Origin: Candidatus Nanopelagicales bacterium
Lineage (GTDB): Bacteria > Actinomycetota > Actinomycetes > S36-B12 > GCA-2699445
Assembly (NCBI GenBank): GCA_029939085.1
Contig: JAOZTQ010000066.1
Location: forward strand, 1 to 7,404
Length of the DNA: 7,404 nucleotides
Reading direction: 5' to 3'
Made by a program: the position numbers and the translations under genes. Positions 1 through 4,889 of the stretch are shown one piece after another. How positions within the stretch are numbered: the first letter of the stretch is position 1; every line of letters begins with the position of its first letter. Under the pieces are notes generated by a model. That model saw only the letters and a list, made by a program, of their open reading frames with translations, ran no database searches and was not told the origin of the DNA.

Positions 1-1257
1 TGGCGTGCCCAGTCGTTCGAATCGGAAAGAGCGACAAAGTTCTCGCAACACGACTGCCATCTCCCAGCGGGCAAAGTCTCTACCAATGCACAAGCGCATA
101 CCCGCACCAAATGGGAGATAGGCCGACGCTCGTTGAGGCTTAATCGCCTGAAATCGAGCAGGGTCGAAGCGTCCGGGCTGATCCCAATAGCGCTCATCTC
201 GCTGGATTACAAAGGGGCTGGTGATTAGCAGAGCTCCAGCCGGAATGTCGCGACCTTCTAGCTGGTCGGCAGCTCTACTCTGCCTGGTGATGACCCATGC
301 CGGCGGGTAGAGCCGCAGTGCCTCATCCACGACTGGAAAAACCTCGGTTAACTCAGCCGACTCGGCTAAATGCTGCTGCCAACTCGGTGCCGCGGCCAGC
401 AACCAAAGCGCCCAGGTCAAACCGCTGGCCGCTGTCTCATGTCCGGCAACTAAAAATGTGACTACTTGATCTCGAACTTGGTCAGCCGACATGTCCGAGT
501 CCAGCAGCAGGTCTAACAGCAGTGAATTCTCGTTGACCCCATCCGATCGGTTGGCCTCTAGGGTGCGCTGCTGCACTAACTCGGTGACCGCCTGATCCAA
601 TCGGGCCAAACTGCGATCTAACTTTCGATTGGCCGGTGTGGGAATCAACTTTGGAACCGAGATCGGGACACGCGAACGTTGAATGACTACCTCAAGCGCT
701 GACAACGTCGCCCGAGCGAGTTGGGCGCTGTGGCCTCTCAAGTCGTCACCGAATAAAGCCCGACCCACTGTCCTGAGGGCGATATCCATCATGGTCGCCT
801 CGACATCAACTGCTGCCCCATCTTCTCCAGCGCGCCACTCCTCGATGACTAAACGAGTCTCTTGATCAACCAAATGCGCAAGCCCGGTGAGCATGGAGTG
901 ATGAAAAGCTGGCTGGACGACGGGCCGTTGCTTACGCCAATCCGAATCGTCCGCAGCCAATAACCCCATACCTGTTACGAGCGACAGCGAACGATATTGA
1001 ATGGTGTCTTTACCGTAGTTGCCGGCGTTGCCGACAAGGAGACGGTGTGCGGAATCAGCAGATGACACCAAGTACGTGGGGGGGCGAGGTATCGGGAATT
1101 GAACGACATCGCCATAGCGGTCCTTCATAGCGGTAAGGAATGCCAACGGATCGCGTCTAATTTTCCGCGTGAACGTCAGCATCTGTGGACCTGACGGACC
1201 AGGCGCCGTCGCCGGCGTCCCCAGGTAGTGCCGTTTGGGCAAGGGCGGGTAAGTCAC
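1..1257 (-). CDS. Cytochrome P450, CYP175-like, C-terminus cut by window edge
   Basis: This is a heme-thiolate monooxygenase, open for 419 codons from a GTG at 1257 to the window edge. About 25-40 C-terminal residues are probably missing. Signatures, numbered from the GTG: proline-rich entry PGPSGP (20-24 region), helix-C WRKQR (107-111), helix-I AGHET (271-275), ExxR as EALR (312-315) followed by LYPPAW, and the heme loop FGAGMRLCIG (383-392) with ligand Cys390. QYRSLSLVTGMGLL (88-100), EALRLYPPAW and LCIGRDFA resemble Thermus CYP175A1, a beta-carotene hydroxylase, as I remember it. A carotenoid or similar hydrophobic substrate is therefore a guess. No transmembrane anchor is seen, so it is probably cytosolic. 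The GTG is preferred to the ATG at 1182, which would remove the PGPSGP segment. The GTG also overlaps the ung stop (GTGA), suggesting translational coupling. No ferredoxin gene is present in the window. The P450 assignment is firm; the subfamily is tentative. Confidence 0.93.
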   Translation of the reverse strand, partial: MTYPPLPKRHYLGTPATAPGPSGPQMLTFTRKIRRDPLAFLTAMKDRYGDVVQFPIPRPPTYLVSSADSAHRLLVGNAGNYGKDTIQYRSLSLVTGMGLLAADDSDWRKQRPVVQPAFHHSMLTGLAHLVDQETRLVIEEWRAGEDGAAVDVEATMMDIALRTVGRALFGDDLRGHSAQLARATLSALEVVIQRSRVPISVPKLIPTPANRKLDRSLARLDQAVTELVQQRTLEANRSDGVNENSLLLDLLLDSDMSADQVRDQVVTFLVAGHETAASGLTWALWLLAAAPSWQQHLAESAELTEVFPVVDEALRLYPPAWVITRQSRAADQLEGRDIPAGALLITSPFVIQRDERYWDQPGRFDPARFQAIKPQRASAYLPFGAGMRLCIGRDFARWEMAVVLRELCRSFRFERLGTP

Positions 1258-1943
1258 GGCAACCGCCAGTCGACAACCTCGCCACCCGCCGCGACAAGCA
1301 GCTCATTGGCGCGACTAAAGGGGCGGCTACCGAAGAAGCCTCGATCCGCAGACATCGGACTGGGATGACTACTTTCTATCCGTTGTGTACGACCGAGCAG
1401 ACTAGCCGTGGATCGAGCATCACGACCCCATAGCACCGCCACCAAGGGCTTCTCTCTGGCTACTACCCCCGCGATCGCAGCACTAGTGACATCCTCCCAA
1501 CCCTGGTTTCGGTGAGACCCGGGTTTACCAGGTTGAACGGTTAGCACCCGGTTGAGCAACAAAACCCCTTGTTCAAACCATGGCGACAGGTCACCGGTAC
1601 TCGGGATTGGCAGATCCAGATCTTCGGCGTATTCCTTGAAAATATTTTGCAGACTACGCGGCAATGGCTGGACATCTTTGGCGACAGAAAAAGAGAGACC
1701 CATGGCATGACCAGGTGTTGGGTAGGGATCTTGACCAACAATAAGGACTTTAATTTCCGCAGGATCTCGAGAGAACGCCCGGAGGATCTGATCTCCTGGC
1801 GGGAGGTATCCCCTGCCTTCTTGCAACTCAGATCGCAAGAACTCGCCAATGTTGGCGATCCGTTCGGCTTGCGACGCTAGTAGAGGCAGCCAACCCGGAT
1901 GAACAAGTTCCGATAACGGCTGTGGCAACTGTCTCCCCTTCAT
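1254..1943 (-). CDS. ung: Uracil-DNA glycosylase, family 1
   Basis: It removes uracil from DNA, arising from cytosine deamination or dUTP misincorporation, as the first step of base excision repair in the cytoplasm. The 229-residue product has every family-1 motif: water-activating loop GQDPYP (70-75, catalytic Asp72), LLLNRVLTV with uracil-contacting Asn131, SHRNQGWE (143-150), LWGRDA (171-176), and the minor-groove loop HPSPMSADRGFFG starting at His193. GQDPYP instead of GQDPYH and the terminal DWRLP are what I recall in actinobacterial Ung, so the Pro is lineage-typical rather than a defect. The ATG at 1943 has no spaced Shine-Dalgarno. A TTG at 1928 (codon 6) lies four bases after GGGGAG and would give 224 residues starting MPQPLSELV, close to mycobacterial Ung. 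The gene follows the flavoprotein gene by 57 bp and overlaps the P450 gene by 4 bp, so the three are probably co-transcribed. Confidence 0.97.
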   Translation of the reverse strand: MKGRQLPQPLSELVHPGWLPLLASQAERIANIGEFLRSELQEGRGYLPPGDQILRAFSRDPAEIKVLIVGQDPYPTPGHAMGLSFSVAKDVQPLPRSLQNIFKEYAEDLDLPIPSTGDLSPWFEQGVLLLNRVLTVQPGKPGSHRNQGWEDVTSAAIAGVVAREKPLVAVLWGRDARSTASLLGRTQRIESSHPSPMSADRGFFGSRPFSRANELLVAAGGEVVDWRLP

Positions 1944-1949
1944 CCCACT

Positions 1950-1967
1950 TGGATCCGAAAAGATCCA
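1950..1967 (-). repeat. Short stem-loop just upstream of ung start
   Basis: TGGATC and GATCCA form a perfect 6-bp stem around a 6-base loop, TTTTCG on the transcribed strand. It sits in the 57-bp gap between the flavoprotein gene and ung, only six bases before the ung ATG. There is no U-tract after it, so it does not look like a terminator. It could place a ribosome near the ung start or be chance. Confidence 0.35.
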
Positions 1968-2000
1968 CCACCCCAGCAGCCTAGTCTCGGCAAGGCAAAA

Positions 2001-3056
2001 CTATGACTCTGGCAGTGGGCGCGTTGGGACTGGTTTTGGCGCCGGTCGTCCCGCTAGTGCAGCGGCTACCTGATCCGCATGCTGATGACTGTTCTCGATA
2101 AAGACTTTGAATCCAGCTTGTGTTCCAGCGATAGCAGTGCCAACCACGTAGATTCCAGGCACATTCGAGCGCAGCGTTTCGCAATCCACGGCAGGGGCTC
2201 GCTGCGGACCGGTGAGTTCTATCCCAGCTAGATCAAAAAGCTCACTGCTTTGTTCGTATCCGATCTGGAGCAGCACATCGTCCACCGAAATCCACTGCGA
2301 CTCAGCATCACTTCCCACTTGTGCGAGCTCTAATCCCCCCGGAGAAATCTTTACGATCGATGTAGACAGATGACCGACAATCTGACCTTCGGCCATCAAT
2401 GACTCAACATCGGGCTTAATCCATGGTTTTACTCGGGAGTAAAGTTGCGCTTCTCGGTGTATCAGGTGGACGTGGGCTCCGACCCGATAGAGCCGCAAGG
2501 CAGATTCGACTGCTGAATTGCGACCACCGACTACGGCTACAGTCCGGCCGAAATACCGGTGCGGATCACCTAGCTGAGATCGCACGTGCGGTAAATCCTC
2601 ACCAGCGACACCTAATTTCCTCGGTCGATCAATGCCACCCGAAGCCAGTATCAGAACTTCAGCGTGGATCGAATACTCATCCCCATCGAGAGCTGCGATC
2701 CTCACCGTGAAGTTACCTTCCCGGCCGCTGATACCTACTACGCGTGAAAATGTCCGAACTGCAAGTCCCTTCCCCGTCGCGAATGCCCGCAGAAAGGCCA
2801 AATACTCCTCACCAGTGGCTTTCTCTTCAGTTGGACTTGTGACCGGCCAACCGCGGATCGCCAATCTTTCCGGAGATGTAAAGAATCGCGTCTGAGGTGG
2901 AAACGTGCGCTGGATCGTGTTGCCGATAGCACCGGCATCAACCACAAGCACGTCGCGACCTTCGTCACCCAGAACGGCCGCGGTCTCAAGCCCGATTGGC
3001 CCAGCACCGATAACGAGGACTTCAACACTGACTGTCGATGGGTGTTCAGGGTTCAT
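2001..3056 (-). CDS. YpdA-family FAD/NAD(P)H-dependent oxidoreductase
   Basis: This is a 351-residue flavoprotein of the thioredoxin-reductase-like fold. The FAD-binding Rossmann motif GAGPIG lies at 17-22 and the NAD(P)H-binding motif GGRNSA at 177-182. A FFTSPERLAI stretch (58-67), PHRYFG (165-170), VKPWIKPDVESL (209-220) and FIENSHQH (319-326) all match Bacillus/Staphylococcus YpdA as I remember it. YpdA (Bdr) reduces bacillithiol disulfide in Firmicutes. Actinobacteria use mycothiol, so the substrate here is unknown. The conserved Cys after GAGP in YpdA is Ile21 here, the only Cys is Cys292, and there is no CxxC. The ATG at 3056 is chosen because AGGAGGGG lies directly upstream and the protein then starts close to the first beta strand. 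A GTG at 3143 would add 29 residues running through the promoter region. First gene of the leftward set with ung and the P450. A ferredoxin- or other carrier-reductase role is an alternative. Confidence 0.9.
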   Translation of the reverse strand: MNPEHPSTVSVEVLVIGAGPIGLETAAVLGDEGRDVLVVDAGAIGNTIQRTFPPQTRFFTSPERLAIRGWPVTSPTEEKATGEEYLAFLRAFATGKGLAVRTFSRVVGISGREGNFTVRIAALDGDEYSIHAEVLILASGGIDRPRKLGVAGEDLPHVRSQLGDPHRYFGRTVAVVGGRNSAVESALRLYRVGAHVHLIHREAQLYSRVKPWIKPDVESLMAEGQIVGHLSTSIVKISPGGLELAQVGSDAESQWISVDDVLLQIGYEQSSELFDLAGIELTGPQRAPAVDCETLRSNVPGIYVVGTAIAGTQAGFKVFIENSHQHADQVAAALAGRPAPKPVPTRPLPES

Positions 3057-3066
3057 TTCCCCTCCT
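3057..3066 (-). promoter_or_regulatory. Strong Shine-Dalgarno of the YpdA-like gene
   Basis: The transcribed strand reads AGGAGGGGAA directly before ATG at 3056. It is the best ribosome-binding site in the window, and it decides the start of this gene against the longer GTG-initiated reading. Confidence 0.8.
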
Positions 3067-3099
3067 GTTGCCCGAAGTTGCCTGTTTTGGGTGCCTAAA

Positions 3100-3127
3100 C
3101 GACAACTGATTTTGAAAATAGTTGTCG
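3100..3127. repeat. 28-bp inverted repeat between divergent genes, candidate operator
   Basis: CGACAACT (3100-3107) and AGTTGTCG (3120-3127) are perfect 8-bp arms separated by 12 bp. The AT-rich spacer contains a second palindrome, ATTTTGAAAAT (3109-3119). The repeat lies in the 101-bp gap between the divergent YpdA-like and lysozyme-like genes. It covers the proposed -35 of the rightward promoter and the proposed -10 of the leftward one. That position suits a dimeric regulator controlling both directions. The arms are seen directly; the operator role is inference. As RNA it would also fold, but there is no U-tract, so a terminator is unlikely. Confidence 0.55.
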
Positions 3128-3143
3128 GGTCGTCCATTTTCAC
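3115..3143 (-). promoter_or_regulatory. Candidate leftward promoter for the YpdA-like/ung/P450 set
   Basis: On the minus strand GTGAAA (3143-3138), a 17-bp spacer and TATTTT (3120-3115) each match the sigma-70 consensus boxes at 4 of 6 positions. Transcription would start near 3108, giving a leader of about 50 bases before ATG 3056. It overlaps the rightward promoter and the inverted repeat. This is a weak match, proposed mainly because of its location. Confidence 0.3.
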
Positions 3144-3151
3144 CCGATAGT
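3122..3151 (+). promoter_or_regulatory. Candidate rightward promoter, possibly giving a leaderless transcript
   Basis: TTGTCG (3122-3127) and GATAGT (3146-3151) are separated by 18 bp, each matching consensus at 4 of 6 positions. ATG 3158 begins seven bases after the -10, so the transcript could start at or near the A of the ATG. No Shine-Dalgarno precedes this ATG, and leaderless starts are common in actinobacteria, so the two observations agree. The -35 forms part of the right arm of the inverted repeat. Confidence 0.4.
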
Positions 3152-3157
3152 AGTCCT

Positions 3158-4429
3158 ATGGCCTTTCGCACCAACGCTGCGATGATCGCTGCAACGATCC
3201 TCGCTGTCGCGGCTGCGCTATTTTCTGCGCCTTCGCTGACCGCAACAGCCGAAGCTGAGGAGAGCCTGACCGAGCTTGCCCGAGACGTAGCAAATCTTCG
3301 CGAAAGATTGGACAAGGCAAAAAAGGAGTTGCGGGCCTCTGATAAGGACGCCGCAAAGGCATCTAGTTCACTTGAGGAAACCGAAACCAGCCTCAGAGTT
3401 GCCGAACAGGAGTTGACGACAGCAAAGCGTTCTGGTCGGCGCGCCAACTCGGTTGCGCAGACGGCTGCCACGACAGAACAGGACACGGCAAAGCTGGCAG
3501 CTGCGACTCGATCAGAGATGGTGCAACTAATTCGTGAGGCCTATGTTCACGGTTCTGCCAACGCCGAACTGGTGGCTTTCGTGGATTTCGCTGCGCAAGG
3601 CCCGCAGGTTTTGAACGTATTGGCCAGTCACAATGTCGCCAGCCAGCGTATTGAAACCTCGGTGCTAAGTCGCGTAGCGGATACGGCCGACGACGCACAA
3701 AATGCGGCCAACAAGGCAGATGGTGCCCGCAACAAAATGGTTTCGGCGGCTGTACGACTTGACCGCGCGCAGGACGATATCCGAAGACTCAAAGATCAAC
3801 GAGAAAGCAACATCAAGGTAGCCCGACGCACCGGTCGGGACAATAAGGCGGCAACTGCCAAGTACGAGCAAATCGAGCAACGCTTCACGAAAGCCCAAGA
3901 GACATTCCGCAATAGACTCGATTCAAGTGGCGGATCAATCGGAGAAATCGGTTCCCGACCTGATTCTCCGGCTGGAAATAAGGCCCAACTTGTGTGGGAC
4001 ATCCTCATCGCCGAGGGATTCTCCCCGGAATCGGCAGCGGGGATATTGGGCAACTTGCAGCAGGAATCCAATATTGATCCCACGCTGTTGCAGTCTGGTG
4101 GGCCGGGGACCGGTCTCGCCCAATGGTCGCGAGGCGGCAGATGGGATAACGGCCCCAATAGCCTCTTGGCATTTGCTGGTTCTCGCGGGCTGGATCCGTG
4201 GTCGGCGGTTACTCAAACCCGATTCATGATCTACGAGATGGAAAGTGTCATCGGGTCCTTTGATCTTCCAAGGTTCAAGAAGTCGAAAGACATCATCGAA
4301 TCAACTGTCTACTTCCATGACATTTATGAGCGTTCAGCTGACAGCAGCGCTTTCGTTTCCGAAGTACGAGGCAGTTACGCACTTAACTGGTATCAGGCAC
4401 TAGCTGGAAAGAAAGGTTCGGGCCGATAG
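3158..4429 (+). CDS. Secreted coiled-coil protein with phage-tail-lysozyme-like C-terminal domain
   Basis: This 423-residue exported protein is a probable peptidoglycan hydrolase. Residues 1-33 form a signal peptide (hydrophobic MIAATILAVAAALF, then Ala-rich sites near ATAEAEE). Residues 35-125 and 165-255 are Lys/Glu/Arg/Ala-rich coiled coils, joined by a break near LIREAYVHGSANAELVAFVD. That arrangement recalls PcsB/RipC-type hydrolases controlled by FtsEX. Instead of a CHAP or NlpC/P60 domain, residues 274-417 resemble the phage tail lysozyme family (Pfam Phage_lysozyme2 type): AAGILGNLQQESNIDP (293-308, probable catalytic Glu303) and GTGLAQWS (317-324). The mature protein has no Cys. ATG 3158 is preferred because the signal peptide follows it; the longer TTG-initiated reading (3122) adds 12 residues across the promoter. 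It precedes the membrane protein/channel pair by 60 bp. Export and domain type are well supported; activity and FtsEX control are inferred. Confidence 0.85.
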   Translation: MAFRTNAAMIAATILAVAAALFSAPSLTATAEAEESLTELARDVANLRERLDKAKKELRASDKDAAKASSSLEETETSLRVAEQELTTAKRSGRRANSVAQTAATTEQDTAKLAAATRSEMVQLIREAYVHGSANAELVAFVDFAAQGPQVLNVLASHNVASQRIETSVLSRVADTADDAQNAANKADGARNKMVSAAVRLDRAQDDIRRLKDQRESNIKVARRTGRDNKAATAKYEQIEQRFTKAQETFRNRLDSSGGSIGEIGSRPDSPAGNKAQLVWDILIAEGFSPESAAGILGNLQQESNIDPTLLQSGGPGTGLAQWSRGGRWDNGPNSLLAFAGSRGLDPWSAVTQTRFMIYEMESVIGSFDLPRFKKSKDIIESTVYFHDIYERSADSSAFVSEVRGSYALNWYQALAGKKGSGR

Positions 4430-4462
4430 ACCGTTCGCCGGACGCAGGTCCAGCAAATCGCT

Positions 4463-4484
4463 AGCCTCATAACGACGGGAGGCT
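4463..4484 (+). promoter_or_regulatory. Shine-Dalgarno of the small membrane protein within a possible stem-loop
   Basis: GGGAGG (4477-4482) lies seven bases before ATG 4490 and fixes that start. AGCCTC (4463-4468) can pair with GAGGCT (4479-4484) across a 10-base loop, so most of the ribosome-binding site would be hidden when folded. The site is clear. A switching role is only a possibility, since the stem is short. Confidence 0.45.
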
Positions 4485-4489
4485 GCCGC

Positions 4490-4876
4490 ATGAATATCAA
4501 CAAAGTACTGTTTGGTTTTTTCGTGCTGCTCGCAGCCACACTGAACTTCGGCTTCTTCATCGGCGACCTCGATGTTTCGGCACACCACAATCCAGTCGAG
4601 CTGTTCGCCGCATTGGTTGTCAGCCTCATCGTGACGGTCATGAAACTCGGTGAGCGCACTCAGCGGGGTGCCGTCATTTTGGCGGCAAGCCTGGTTGCTG
4701 ATCTACAACTGATTATCGCTGCGACCGCGTGGGCCTACTACGACAACGTTGGCGCTTCGGGACTAACTGGTCCTGAAATGGCGACCGTGGTGTCGCTGTC
4801 TGGTGGGGCTTTGGTTGCCAACCTCGTGTCGGTAGTGCTTCTAGTAATCGAGACCGCCACATTCGATAGACGTTAG
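4490..4876 (+). CDS. Small four-helix membrane protein, DUF6394-like, partner of a K+ channel gene
   Basis: This 128-residue integral membrane protein has four likely helices: about 5-25, 36-52, 60-83 and 97-122. Charged residues are confined to the connections (GDLD, KLGERTQR) and the tail FDRR. Function is unknown. SLVADLQLI (67-75) and VANLVSVVLLVIE (109-121) resemble what I recall of the DUF6394 family, small proteins in other bacteria also found beside a channel gene; this needs a profile search. A good Shine-Dalgarno supports the ATG. The channel gene begins 13 bp after its stop, so the two are almost certainly co-translated from one mRNA. The obvious hypothesis is an accessory subunit or regulator of that channel. 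No enzymatic motif, metal site or signal peptide is seen. Confidence 0.85.
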   Translation: MNINKVLFGFFVLLAATLNFGFFIGDLDVSAHHNPVELFAALVVSLIVTVMKLGERTQRGAVILAASLVADLQLIIAATAWAYYDNVGASGLTGPEMATVVSLSGGALVANLVSVVLLVIETATFDRR

Positions 4877-4889
4877 TGGAGCGCCGGCC

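Noticed and set aside
683..865. Rightward 60-codon frame rich in Ser/Ala
   Set aside because: Antisense to the P450 reading frame, which has clear catalytic motifs; composition is that of a shadow frame.
1185..1433. Rightward reading frame of 82 codons opposite ung and the P450 start
   Set aside because: Lies antisense to the well-supported ung C-terminus and P450 N-terminus; product is low-complexity with no recognisable motif.
1569..1880. Rightward 103-codon frame
   Set aside because: Antisense to the conserved core of ung; no ribosome site or motif.
1254..1943. GQDPYP as a defective Ung active site
   Set aside because: Actinobacterial Ung proteins carry Pro at this place as I recall, and all other catalytic motifs are intact.
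2423..2895. Overlapping rightward frames opposite the YpdA-like gene
   Set aside because: Antisense to a gene with strong family signatures; no motif of their own.
3057..3143. N-terminal extension of the YpdA-like protein from GTG 3143
   Set aside because: Would translate through the promoter/inverted-repeat region, has no ribosome site, and ignores the strong site before ATG 3056.
3122..3157. TTG start for the coiled-coil lysozyme-like protein
   Set aside because: Adds 12 residues before a normal signal peptide and overlaps the candidate -35 and inverted repeat.
3057..3157. Riboswitch or small RNA in the divergent gap
   Set aside because: Only about 100 bp holding two promoters; apart from the inverted repeat I see no known RNA motif.
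3158..4429. Prophage remnant signalled by the lysozyme-like domain
   Set aside because: No capsid, tail, integrase or attachment repeats are seen; the protein has a signal peptide and host-type coiled coils.
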